This document shows, one piece after another, positions 1 through 9,500 of a DNA stretch of 25,152 bases. Position 1 is the stretch's first letter, and every line of letters begins with the position of its first letter. Under the pieces are notes generated by a model. The model searched no databases. It saw nothing but the letters and a program-made list of their open reading frames with translations, and was not told the origin of the DNA. Source of the stretch: Methylococcaceae bacterium (lineage in GTDB: Bacteria > Pseudomonadota > Gammaproteobacteria > Methylococcales > Methylomonadaceae); the NCBI GenBank assembly GCA_005779525.1, contig SXIZ01000001.1, positions 1 through 25,152 of the forward strand, read 5' to 3'. A program made the position numbers and the translations under genes.

Positions 1-1866
1 CTAAATGACGAGCAGCTAAAAATGGCGCATGTGATTCGCGATTCGGGTTACGCGCAATTGGCGATTATCAATGATATTCTCGACTTTTCCAAAATTGAAG
101 CGGGCAAAATGTGCTTGTCACCCGAGCCATTCTTGTTGGAATCCGTGTTGGAAAATGTTTGTGTCATGCTGGAAAAAATGGCACAAGATAAAAAAGTGCA
201 TTTGAAACTCTTTGTCGACCCCAAAATTCCTTACGTGATTTTGGGTGACTCCCAACGCCTGCGGCAGATTTTAACCAACCTGATTAACAATGCCATTAAA
301 TTTTCCAGCGGCCTAGCGTATGAGGGGGAAGTTTATGTGCGCGCCGAATTAATGCATCTGCAGGATCAGGTGGCTTGGATCAATTTAGTCGTGCAGGATA
401 ACGGCATAGGCATCAACGAGGACGCACAAATGCGCCTGTTTCAGCGTTTTGAACAGGCGGATAACAGTACTACGCGTACCTATGGTGGCACAGGTTTAGG
501 TCTGGTGATTTGCCAGCGCTTGGTTGAAATGATGCAAGGCAAGATTACTCTGCAGAGTCAGGTAAACCAAGGCAGTGAGTTTTCACTGGAGATACCATTT
601 ACCGTGGTGGAAGAGCAACCGCAGCTTGAACAGTTATCGCTAGCAGGATTAACGTGTCTCATCATCGGACCAAGCACCGCCTTGACCCAGGATATTAGCC
701 AACATCTCACATATGCAGGTGCTACGATTACACAATTGCAGAACATCTCTGCAATCAATGCCCTAACCGTGCCAAAGGATTCCTTGTGGATCTGGGTCTT
801 CGATCTGTTCGGTACACCTTGCGTCGATGAGTTGCGTGCCGCCGCCAGTCAATATCAGCAAGCAATTGACCAGCCTAGAGTGATTCAACATTTGGCGATT
901 GGTCGAGGTAAACGGCGAACTGCGCGGATGCTGACCAACGATGTGGCACAGATGGATGGTAATTTCTTAACTCGGCGTAGTGTTGTGCAGGCAGTCGCCG
1001 CACTGATTGGTCGCTCAAATGCTCTGCAACCTTTCTTCCCGCCGCCCACTGCGGATATTGCCAAACAGCCAGCTATCAGCAGAGCACAAGCCATCCACCA
1101 GGGACAACTTATTCTGGTAGCGGAGGATAATGAAGTCAATCAGCATGTTATCCATGAGCAGCTAAAACTTTTGGGGTTGTTTGCAGATATCGCTGCGGAT
1201 GGACGTGAAGCGTTTTCCAATTGGATGAGACAACGCTATGCCCTCATACTCAGTGATTTGCATATGCCGCATCTGGACGGCTATCAATTAGCCGCTGCCA
1301 TTCGTAGTGAAGAAGCGAAAACTGGACGCGAGCGGACCCCGATCATTGCCTTAACGGCAGTCGCTATGAAAGGTGAATCCGAACATTGTCTGGCAATGGG
1401 GCTGGATGACTATCTTGCCAAACCCACACCCATAACCGAGCTTCAGGCTATCTTAAACAAATGGTTACCCCAGGCGCAACTGACCGACAATAATGCGTTA
1501 GCGGATGACAGCGACCCCAAACCCAGCAGCGCCGAATGGGATCCAGATATGTTGGTGCGCATGGTGGGTGACGATCCCGCAAAATTACAGCGTTTTTTCA
1601 ATCTGTTTGTGCAAAACGGTGATGAAAAAATACAGGCTCTTAAGTCTGCCAGCAACGCCAATGACCCCAAAGACCTCCAGTTTACAGCACATTCATTAAA
1701 ATCATCCTCACGTTCAGTCGGAGCAGTGCGTTTAAGTGATTTATGCGCAGAATTGGAGATGCTGGCCAAACGTGACGACAGCGCTAACTGTCAGGTTTTA
1801 GTTGAGCAGATAGTAGATGCATTTGAAAAAGTTAAACACTACATCGCTCAGCGTGAGCAGCGTTAA
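1..1866 (+). CDS. Hybrid sensor histidine kinase, C-terminal part (cut by window edge)
   Basis: The frame is open to base 1, and the first visible residues are already the second half of a HisKA dimerisation helix ending in NDILDFSKIEAGK, so the phosphoaccepting His and any sensor domain lie outside the window. The ATG at 22 is internal, not the start. Numbering from that Met, a HATPase_c domain follows (N-box N86/N90, G1 box D126-N-G-I-G, G2 box GGTGLGL near 155). Residues about 205-335 have receiver-like length and placement but lack the acidic pocket and phospho-Asp. A canonical receiver follows (AEDNE, D412 in SDLHMP, KP). The C-terminus is an HPt domain with H557 in AHSLKSSS. The architecture implies a multistep phosphorelay, His to Asp412 to His557 and then an external receiver. 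A FIST protein and two HD-GYP proteins lie downstream; they could be functional partners, but a 340-bp gap argues for separate promoters. Confidence 0.93.
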   Translation, partial: LNDEQLKMAHVIRDSGYAQLAIINDILDFSKIEAGKMCLSPEPFLLESVLENVCVMLEKMAQDKKVHLKLFVDPKIPYVILGDSQRLRQILTNLINNAIKFSSGLAYEGEVYVRAELMHLQDQVAWINLVVQDNGIGINEDAQMRLFQRFEQADNSTTRTYGGTGLGLVICQRLVEMMQGKITLQSQVNQGSEFSLEIPFTVVEEQPQLEQLSLAGLTCLIIGPSTALTQDISQHLTYAGATITQLQNISAINALTVPKDSLWIWVFDLFGTPCVDELRAAASQYQQAIDQPRVIQHLAIGRGKRRTARMLTNDVAQMDGNFLTRRSVVQAVAALIGRSNALQPFFPPPTADIAKQPAISRAQAIHQGQLILVAEDNEVNQHVIHEQLKLLGLFADIAADGREAFSNWMRQRYALILSDLHMPHLDGYQLAAAIRSEEAKTGRERTPIIALTAVAMKGESEHCLAMGLDDYLAKPTPITELQAILNKWLPQAQLTDNNALADDSDPKPSSAEWDPDMLVRMVGDDPAKLQRFFNLFVQNGDEKIQALKSASNANDPKDLQFTAHSLKSSSRSVGAVRLSDLCAELEMLAKRDDSANCQVLVEQIVDAFEKVKHYIAQREQR

Positions 1867-1961
1867 TAGTTATTCGATTTGCAGTCGCTGTGGTCACGAT
1901 CCCAACCAATTTGGCCATCGATCAATGCTTTATGTCGTGGTTGCCTGTGGGGATAAACCTT

Positions 1962-1978
1962 AAACGGTCCTTCCGTTT
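1962..1978 (+). terminator. Weak hairpin, possible terminator of the hybrid kinase gene
   Basis: A 6-bp perfect stem (AAACGG / CCGTTT) with a 5-nt loop ends in a short T run, about 95 bases after the kinase stop codon. The stem is short and the T tract brief, so this is only a candidate. Confidence 0.3.
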
Positions 1979-1987
1979 TGAGTAGCC

Positions 1988-2003
1988 ATTGCAAATTTGC
2001 AAT
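1988..2003. promoter_or_regulatory. 16-bp perfect palindrome, NnrR/FNR-type operator candidate
   Basis: ATTGCAAATTTGCAAT is a perfect 16-bp palindrome between the hybrid kinase and the FIST gene. Its core is TTGC-N6-GCAA, the half-site geometry of NnrR-type (TTGCG-N4-CGCAA) and FNR-type (TTGAT-N4-ATCAA) sites. A TAGAAT hexamer at 2032-2037 could be the -10 of a promoter activated from it; the implied distance (about -48) is slightly long for a class II site, so start site and regulator are unproven. A second possible -10, TATACT at 2129-2134, has no good -35. Confidence 0.45.
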
Positions 2004-2206
2004 TTAGAAATGCAAAATAAGATTTATTGACTAGAATTAATTTGGTGTCAACACAATCAGAATCCAAATCTTGATGAGGCGCAGGTATGTAGCATGATCA
2101 GTACATAAATCTACTCTTCATTAGAATTTATACTTGATTCGCATAGGATTTACTTCTATGTCAGTAAGTTGAAGAATTTTCCAAATAATTTTTTCACCAT
2201 CCCTAT

Positions 2207-3358
2207 ATGCGCATCGAAAATTTTTGCTATTTAGAAAAAATTGATTTAGAGCAAGTCTCTTTGGTCATCTTGCAATGGCAAAAACAGTCTCAATCAATTG
2301 CAATATTTGCACTACTCCCTGAGCAGGAACGCTTAGGCATTCCTCATTTACAAGCAGTATTCAAGCAATTGGATATACCGCTTCTAGGAGCCGTGTTTCC
2401 TGAACTGGTCGTAGATTCCTCCTTTAAGTCATGTGGTATTTACTTACTTTGTTTTAATGCAACACCCTTTTACAAGTTATATCCCCATATCGGCACTGGA
2501 GGCGCAGACGCGGAATTAGCCGCAGCTAATATTGCAGACGACTGTCAACTTATTTTGCAAACATCGGAGCAAGATGCCACATTATTCATGATTTGCGATG
2601 CGTTACTGCCTAATATTGCAAGTTTGCTCGATCATTTGTATTTAAAATTGGGCAATCGCATTCATTACGCTGGTGCAAATGCAGGCAGCGAAACCTTCAC
2701 GTCCATCCCCTGTCTGTTTGATAATCAGGACTTAATTGCCAATGGCATTTTAATCATTTTGCTACAACCCCACTCCGGCGCCGTGCTTGAACATGGCTAT
2801 ATCGCCCCCACACAGCAATTATTCGCGACCTCCACCACCGACAATTGCATTCAGCAAATTGATTGGCGCCCCGCATTTACGGTGTATCAAGAATTAGTCT
2901 TGGAACAATTTAATATTGAAATTACTCGGGAGAACTTTTACCAATACGGCGTGCATTACCCCTTTGGTATTATTCGTGCGAATGGCACCCTAGTCGTGCG
3001 CATTCCAGTAGCCTTAACCGATGATGACTCGCTCTGTTGCATTGGTGAGGTACCTGAGCATGCCATTCTCACGTTGCTTAACGCACCGAGTGTCGATCAA
3101 GATAAAACCATTCAAATCCTAGCGCAGGCCTTACAGCCTATTCCTGAGCAGTCTGCGCATGAGTTTTTATTATTCTACTGTGCGGGTAGACGTTTACATA
3201 CCGGCCTAGAAAATAGCATCGCCGAACTCCAGGCGTTAAAAGCACAAACCGCGGCTACCCAAATTGCTGGCGCATTATCCTTAGGTGAAATTGGTAGCAG
3301 CGCGAGTTGGGACTATCCCTTGTTTCAAAATGCCACGCTAGTCGGCATGCGTTGGTAA
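2207..3358 (+). CDS. FIST-domain sensor protein (FIST_N + FIST_C), NosP-like family candidate
   Basis: A 383-aa soluble protein without signal peptide. Residues about 10-190 fit FIST_N (small-molecule sensing fold, with the G-A-V-F-P stretch where family members have a G-A-T-S-like motif). The second half fits FIST_C: a region with VVRIPVALTDDDS and GEVPEHA, then FYCAGRR, AGALSLGEIGS and NATLVGMRW near the end, all typical of the family. FIST proteins sense small molecules; the NosP subgroup binds heme and nitric oxide and is commonly encoded near hybrid kinases and c-di-GMP enzymes. The neighbourhood here matches that, but I cannot identify a heme ligand, so ligand identity is inference. ATG 2207 is the first start after in-frame stops at 2165 and 2186; no clear Shine-Dalgarno sequence precedes it. 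Only 5 bases separate its stop from the next gene. Confidence 0.8.
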   Translation: MRIENFCYLEKIDLEQVSLVILQWQKQSQSIAIFALLPEQERLGIPHLQAVFKQLDIPLLGAVFPELVVDSSFKSCGIYLLCFNATPFYKLYPHIGTGGADAELAAANIADDCQLILQTSEQDATLFMICDALLPNIASLLDHLYLKLGNRIHYAGANAGSETFTSIPCLFDNQDLIANGILIILLQPHSGAVLEHGYIAPTQQLFATSTTDNCIQQIDWRPAFTVYQELVLEQFNIEITRENFYQYGVHYPFGIIRANGTLVVRIPVALTDDDSLCCIGEVPEHAILTLLNAPSVDQDKTIQILAQALQPIPEQSAHEFLLFYCAGRRLHTGLENSIAELQALKAQTAATQIAGALSLGEIGSSASWDYPLFQNATLVGMRW

Positions 3359-3363
3359 GCACG

Positions 3364-4866
3364 ATGCAAAAAGAGCTGATCCTACCCATACTGTATGAAA
3401 TGTCGCTCATCATCGGCAGAGCCAGAAGTTTACAACCGTTGTTAACCCAAACCTTACAACGCTTGCTCTACCATACCGCTTTTCCTGTGGGTTTTGTCGC
3501 GCTGGATTTGCCATCACTAGACGCAAATTCGGAAGAAGCTTTAATGCTCAAGATTGACAATGTGATTGGCGACTTTGATCTGATGAGCTGGACGGGCAAA
3601 GCCATTGCACTACCCAGCGCATTAGTGTTCGGCCCCGGGGTGGTAAAAACCGAACAACAAACTTTGCTTGCTCAACTCCCGTGTAAGCAACAATATCAAG
3701 TATTTATGCGTTTACCCATACAAGATTGTGGGGTCATTATTTTATTAGCGCCTACCCATCCTAATAATGACTTACCTTTCACTCAAATGTTGCAACCCGT
3801 GATGGCCAATCTAGCCAATGCCATTAAGTTATGTCGCCAAAATGACGCCTATACCTCTGGACTGATTCAGGCGCGTGAGCAAGTAGAAGAACATCACCGT
3901 GTGATCTTTAATGCCACCAACGATACCATTATCTTGCTGTCCGAACTCGGTAGTATTCTAGAAATCAATCAAGTCGGCCTAGATCGGCTGGGCTATCGCA
4001 AAGAAGAACTGGTGGGTAAACACATCAACTGTCTAGATACGGCAGACCACTGCCCTACATTATTTAGCAGCCTGCAAGAGATTCGTACACTCGGAGAAAA
4101 GACTTTTGAAACCACGTATCAACCTAAAAGTGGCTTAAGTATTCCTGTTGAAATCAACGCCAAATATTTACTACTGCATAACGAGCCTGTTTACTTAGCC
4201 TCGATTCGTGATATCACCGAGCGGCTTAAAACTCGAAACCAATTGGAAGCGCAAAGCCTCGCCTTGCGCCATTCATTGGAACAAGCGATAGGCGCACTTT
4301 CTACCGCGATGACCCATCGAGATCCCATTACCGCCGGGCATGAGCAACGCGTCAAAAACTTATCCGTGGCGATCGCACTCGCCCTAGGTTTGGATGAACA
4401 TACTATTGAAGGCTTGGCGTTAGCCGCAATGGTCCATGATATCGGGCAAATTCAAATCCCAGCAGAAATTCTTACTCGTCCGCGGAAATTATCTAAAGAA
4501 GAGTTTGATTTAGTCAAAATGCATGCCGAAACAGGATACGAAATTCTTAAAGATATTATTTTCCCCTGGCCGATTGCCGAGATTGTATTGCAGCATCATG
4601 AAAACATCGATGGCAGCGGTTATCCACAAGGCTTAACGGGTGAACAAATTATTTTGTCTGCTAAAATTATTCGTGTTGCCGATAGTGTGGAAGCCATGTT
4701 TTCACATCGCCCATTTCGTCGTAAGCAGGACCTGGAATACATCATGCAAGAACTGATAAACGCTAAAGGTACAAAATTCGACCCTCTAGTGACTGATATT
4801 TGTCTACAACTACTGCGCACCTCTGGAACGCAATTATTCACCGCCGCCACCCAGCAAAGCTCATGA
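3364..4866 (+). CDS. GAF-like/PAS/HD-GYP protein with atypical HDIGQ motif
   Basis: A 500-aa cytoplasmic protein. An N-terminal GAF-like region (about 10-160) is followed by a PAS domain (about 178-295, ending in SIRDITERL) and an HD-GYP domain (about 310-490). HD-GYP domains hydrolyse c-di-GMP. The metal-site motif reads H358-D359-I-G-Q362; the family Lys at the last position is Gln here. H411-H412-E413 and DGSGYP are intact, and the later RPYR motif is RPFR. The protein may have altered activity or act as a sensor. ATG 3364, just after the FIST stop, is preferred over an upstream TTG at 3307 that would extend 50 bases into the FIST gene; GGTAAG lies a few bases before it. Its stop overlaps the next start (ATGA), so the three genes are probably cotranscribed and translationally coupled. 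Confidence 0.87.
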   Translation: MQKELILPILYEMSLIIGRARSLQPLLTQTLQRLLYHTAFPVGFVALDLPSLDANSEEALMLKIDNVIGDFDLMSWTGKAIALPSALVFGPGVVKTEQQTLLAQLPCKQQYQVFMRLPIQDCGVIILLAPTHPNNDLPFTQMLQPVMANLANAIKLCRQNDAYTSGLIQAREQVEEHHRVIFNATNDTIILLSELGSILEINQVGLDRLGYRKEELVGKHINCLDTADHCPTLFSSLQEIRTLGEKTFETTYQPKSGLSIPVEINAKYLLLHNEPVYLASIRDITERLKTRNQLEAQSLALRHSLEQAIGALSTAMTHRDPITAGHEQRVKNLSVAIALALGLDEHTIEGLALAAMVHDIGQIQIPAEILTRPRKLSKEEFDLVKMHAETGYEILKDIIFPWPIAEIVLQHHENIDGSGYPQGLTGEQIILSAKIIRVADSVEAMFSHRPFRRKQDLEYIMQELINAKGTKFDPLVTDICLQLLRTSGTQLFTAATQQSS

Positions 4867-6074
4867 ATGCAGAAACGGCCTATACGCATTCAACCCTAGA
4901 CCCATGTCCAAATGGTCAAGTTTTACCCGAAGATATAGCCCCCATTACCTATAGCCCAGAGATTTGTCAATTATTACGACGCTGCAATTACCTGCAAATC
5001 CATGCTGCATCCGAACAAGTGTTATTGCAAGACTTTTGCACCGCCCTGACGGACAACAATTTGTTTTCCTTGGCGTGGATTGCGTTAACCCCCGCCCACC
5101 AAGTAGAGCAACTCACCGTCACTGCCGCCGCTGGATCGCACAGTGCGCAACTCACACAGCAAGTCGCGCTCTGGAATACTGCCGCCGAACATCCGCAAAA
5201 ACCTTTAGCGATCCAGGAGCTGCCAAAAGTACAGCAACCCGCATTATTATTTAGCTCTGATGATGCGGCAGCAAAAACCTCGCTAGCGGTGGCCCTGAAA
5301 ACCGATACGCAGATTTTTGGGCTATTGGTCGTGTATGTAGACTCGCCCACGGGTTTGCAGGCAAGTGAGCACAGTTTAATCTGCGAACTTGCCGAAAATT
5401 TAGTGTATGGCATACAAACCCGACGCTTACAACAAGCCTATCAAGTAGCTATTTTAGAAGCTACGCAACAAACCCAAAAGATAGAACGCGTACTCGAAGA
5501 CTCGCTGGCGGCGATTGCAGGCGTGCTGGAACAACGCGATCCTTATACCGCAGGCCATCAAACCCGTGTCGCTGAACTTGCAGTAAAGATTGGGCAAGAA
5601 ATGCAACTTAACCCTCAGCAATTACAAGCGCTGTATCTGAGTGGCATCGTACATGACTTAGGCAAAATCCAAATCCCGGCTGAAATCTTAACTAAGCCAA
5701 GTAGACTCAATGCTGTGGAATTTGCGTTAATTAAACAGCATCCAGAAACTGCCTACCAAATATTAAAAAATATCGATTTTCCGTGGCCGATAGCAGAATT
5801 ATGTTATCAACATCATGAGTTACTTGATGGCTCCGGATATCCCCGCCAGTTGCGTGATGGGCAAATTTTACTGGAAGCCAGAATTCTCACGGTTGCAGAT
5901 ATTGTGGAATCCATGTCTTCAGACAGACCCTACCGCCCAGCATTAGGTATCGCTAAAGCCATGGATGAAATTACCTTAATGGCCCCCAGCAAACTCGATC
6001 CCACGGTAGTGAGTGCGTGTATTGCTATTTTACAGCGTGGCGATTATGTACCCAATGTCCTAGAAGTAGAGTAA
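4863..6074 (+). CDS. GAF-like/HD-GYP protein, canonical c-di-GMP phosphodiesterase
   Basis: A 403-aa protein whose ATG overlaps the preceding stop by 4 bases. Residues about 30-175 form a GAF-like sensor region, a short helical linker follows, and the HD-GYP domain covers about 205-390. All hallmark residues are present: H264-D265-L-G-K268, HHELLDGSGYP and SDRPYRP. It is therefore the likely active hydrolase of the pair, converting c-di-GMP to pGpG or GMP. The HD-GYP domain is clearly paralogous to that of the upstream protein (shared DP.TAGH, IQIPAEILT and FPWPIAE segments), which points to tandem duplication with different sensor domains. A TTG 63 bases upstream would lengthen the protein inside the preceding gene; the coupled ATG is more plausible. 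Confidence 0.88.
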   Translation: MNAETAYTHSTLDPCPNGQVLPEDIAPITYSPEICQLLRRCNYLQIHAASEQVLLQDFCTALTDNNLFSLAWIALTPAHQVEQLTVTAAAGSHSAQLTQQVALWNTAAEHPQKPLAIQELPKVQQPALLFSSDDAAAKTSLAVALKTDTQIFGLLVVYVDSPTGLQASEHSLICELAENLVYGIQTRRLQQAYQVAILEATQQTQKIERVLEDSLAAIAGVLEQRDPYTAGHQTRVAELAVKIGQEMQLNPQQLQALYLSGIVHDLGKIQIPAEILTKPSRLNAVEFALIKQHPETAYQILKNIDFPWPIAELCYQHHELLDGSGYPRQLRDGQILLEARILTVADIVESMSSDRPYRPALGIAKAMDEITLMAPSKLDPTVVSACIAILQRGDYVPNVLEVE

Positions 6075-6527
6075 CATCACGTTTGCCTCGATCAGAGTAA
6101 TTTCAAGCAATTTGATCCATGCGACATTGCCCAGGTTGGCATATTCGGCATGCACAAAACTGAATTGATGGTAAGGTACCAAACGTGGTTTTTCGAAAAC
6201 TGGGGTGATAGTAAATTTTTTCGCTGCTGGCTATTCATCAGAGGTTCCTAAGTAATTACAAAACTTATCGCCCTAAGCAAAATATCACGACTATCTCGAA
6301 CAACTCTATAATTCAATTTAGCTAATTTAATTACGCATAAATTTCTTCAAACCCTGAGGCACTTCTAAACCGCGGCTTACTTAATTTGCGATTTTTAGTC
6401 ACTATGAAACGAATTGTTGAAGAAATAAGCGCAAATGTTGTTGATACTAAAAATCAACTTGAGAGAAACCACAGCACTCGATTATGTTGGTATTGATGCA
6501 TACGCTGGGGGGCTAGAAACACTTACC
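6075..6527. other. Intergenic stretch, probable promoter and long leader of the NHL gene
   Basis: No convincing gene lies here. A perfect TATAAT hexamer at 6307-6312 could be a -10 element for the downstream gene, but no good -35 sits 16-18 bases before it. A 6-bp hairpin (GTTGAT / ATCAAC, 7-nt loop) lies at 6440-6458. If the TATAAT is used, the transcript has a leader of about 255 bases. Confidence 0.3.
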
Positions 6528-6553
6528 CATCTACCTTAGTAGGTGATTTTTTT
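6528..6553 (+). terminator. Terminator-like hairpin in the leader of the NHL/C13 gene (attenuator candidate)
   Basis: A 7-bp stem (CATCTAC / GTAGGTG, one G-U pair) with tetraloop CTTA is followed at once by A and seven T, with a second T run after it. It ends about 20 bases before the NHL start codon. An intrinsic terminator placed there would stop transcripts entering the gene unless antiterminated; alternatively it ends readthrough from the HD-GYP operon and the promoter lies between. No known riboswitch consensus was recognised upstream. Confidence 0.5.
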
Positions 6554-6574
6554 AGTTTTTTCCAGGGTATGTTT

Positions 6575-9500
6575 ATGTTCGTCATTAAACCCAAAGTTCT
6601 TGTGCTTGCAACCTTATTTGCTGCACTGCAATTTCATGTGGCAGAAATTGCTGCCGTGGATTTTCAAAGTAATTTTAAGCCAGACTTGATATGGCCGCAG
6701 ATTACGCAAAGTGGTCGTTACTTTAATTTTCCGCTAGGTGTGGCGCGCGACGCAAAAGGATTCTTCTATGTCACTGACAGCCAAAGTAATCGCGTCAAAA
6801 TGTTATCTGCTCAAGGCGAATTATTACGATCTTGGGGTCGGCGAGGTTCAGAGAATGGCGAGTTTAATACGCCAGTTGGCATTGCCTTGGCTAAAACGGG
6901 AGAGGTATTAATCGCAGATGCCGCGAATAACCGGATTCAAATATTCAATTCCGAGGGCAAGTATTTAGCTTCTTTGGGTAGCTTTGGTAATGCGAATGGG
7001 CAATTTAATCACCCTAACGCACTGGCGCTGGATTCCCAAGGGCAACTATACGTCAGTGATACACGCAATCACCGTATTCAAGTGTTTTCAGCCTTGGGGC
7101 AATGGATTTTTAGCTTTGGCACTCTTGGCAATGCGCCAGGCCAACTGAATAATCCACTAGGGATTATGCTTCACCCCAATGGGGATATCTATGTGGTGGA
7201 GGGTGCAGAAAATCATAGAATTTCAGTATTTAATGCACAAGGCAAGTTTAAATTCAGCTGGGGCAAAAAAGGTTCGGCGGATGGCGAGTTTGATAGCCCT
7301 GAATACATTGCAGCCGATGGAAACGGGCAAGTTTACGTTACAGAATATGGTAACAACCGCATACAGGTATTTGACAGTCAAGGTCACTGGCTACGTAGTT
7401 GGGGTAAATTTGGTTTTACTGGTCCAGATTTATGGACTCCCTATGGTTTGGCGATTGACACTGTTAATCAGCGTATGTATGTGGCTGATACCAGTAATAA
7501 TCGATTTCAACAATTCGATCTACAAGGTAAGTATTTAGGGGGATGGCAAAGTCAAGGTAAAGATGTCGGTGAGTTTGCCTCACCCAAACTTTCTCTCAGT
7601 CCTCAAGGCGAAGTATATGTTGCCGACCAACAAAACCACAGAATTCAAGTGTTTTCGGCATCTGGCGCATGGCTACGCAGTTTCGGGTCATTTGGTACCC
7701 AACCAGGACAATTTGTTAGACCGAATCATGTGCATGTGACTACTCAGGGCCAAGTGCTGGTTGCGGATACTGGAAATAATCGTATCCAAGTACTCGATTT
7801 GCAGGGGAATTATGTGAAACAGTGGGGAATTTCAGGCAGTAATCCGGGACAACTGGGAGGCCCTGGTAACTTTACTGTTGGAAATGATGGCAATGTGTAT
7901 ATTACAGAACTTATCAATAACCGCATTTCTGTGTTTTCACTTGACGGTAAATTTATTCGTACTTGGGGTAAATTCGGTGGCGATAAAGGTGAACTGAAAA
8001 AGCCGGATGGTATTGTTATGGATGCCGAGGGTTTAATCTACGTAGCCGACCATGATAATCATCGTGTTCAGGTATTCGATATGCAAGGTACATACATACG
8101 CGAGTGGGGAGAAGATGGCGCAGCACCAGGGCAATTTAGTCATCCGCATGGCTTAGCATTATCGCCATCAGGACTACTCTATGTTGCTGACGCATTGAAT
8201 AACCGCATACAAGTATTTAAGCGCGATGGCACTTTAGTAGAAATTGTGGGTGAAGCTGGCACCCAGCCCGGGCAATTAGGTCAACCGTATAACGTGGCCT
8301 TAGCGGATGAAAATACCGTCTATATTAGTGAGCTAGCGAATAATCGCGTGCAGAAATTCGTTAGAAAAGCCCCAACTACTCATTCAACGTATAAAGCCAT
8401 CATTCTTGCTGGTGGTGGACCTTCTACAGATAACTATGAAAACCCAATTTGGGAATCCACGGAATTATTAAGCAATAATGCCTATTTTGCGCTACGCGCC
8501 CAAGATATTGCGAAAGCAGATATTCTCTATCTCACCTCAGGTAATACGCAAAATGATTTAGATGAAGACGGTCACTATGACGATTTACAAGTCGGCAGCT
8601 TTCAGAGTTTAAAACTCGCCATTACGGATTGGGCAGCGAACGCAGATAATGTGATTATTTATCTGAATGATCATGGCGGTGATAAAACCTTTAGAATTAA
8701 TCAGAAAGAAATATTAAACAGCAAAGATCTCAAGCTGATGTTGGATACGCTGGAGCCCAAAGTTTCTGGGAAAATTACGGTGATTATCGAAGCTTGTCAA
8801 TCAGGGAGTTTTTTTCCAGAACTGGAAAAAAGCAAACATGTTCTTATCGCCAGTGCCAACCAGGAGCAACCAGCAATTATCAGCAATGAAGGGATTACCG
8901 CATTTTCTTATCATTTTTGGTACGGCATACACAGTGGCAGTAATTTGCAAAATGCCTTCAAACGTGCCCGACAAGCGATGAGCAGTGAAACTGTCTTCGT
9001 GAATAATAAGCCGCAGCGCCAAGATGCGCAACTGGATGCGAATGGTGATGGATTATTTAATGCGGATGATTTCAATAGTTTAGGCGCTTACTGTTTGGGC
9101 AAGTGCAAAAAACTCGCTGCGGATGAGCCGCAAGTCATGCCGTTAACATTATCAGGAAATTTAAACGGTCAGACCAAAATCATGTTAGGTATGCAGGTGT
9201 CCAGTCTGGCGCCATTAAGTCAGGGGTGGACAATTATTAGTCGTCCAGATATCAAGCAAACTTCCCCCAGTGAACCCGTAACCGATTTGCCCAGTGTGGA
9301 TTTAAATTGTACCGATCAGGGGAGTGGACAATATTGGTGTACCGGAGAGTATGCAAAGTTTGACGCCATCGGCGATTACTTTATTACTTTTCATGCCCGT
9401 GATCAGAAGAATCGTAGTAGTGTGCCAATAAACACTGTGACTTTAACCCAAAATGGCGCCGCAACTTCAATAGCTAATGACAATATTACCTATGATTTAC

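Noticed and set aside
3307..3363. TTG-initiated N-terminal extension of the first HD-GYP gene
   Set aside because: It would overlap the FIST gene by about 50 bases, while an ATG directly after the FIST stop fits operon spacing.
6404..6496. 30-codon frame starting MKRIVEEISANVVD in the leader of the NHL gene
   Set aside because: No ribosome binding site, no recognisable features and a composition like the surrounding noncoding DNA; a leader peptide role is possible but unsupported.
6300..6574. c-di-GMP (GEMM) riboswitch in the NHL leader
   Set aside because: The conserved GEMM-I core sequences are not present; only a terminator-like hairpin remains.
6690..8380. Repetitive DNA as a possible CRISPR or satellite array
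   Set aside because: The periodicity (about 141 bases) is explained by the NHL repeats of one protein; repeats are diverged and in frame.
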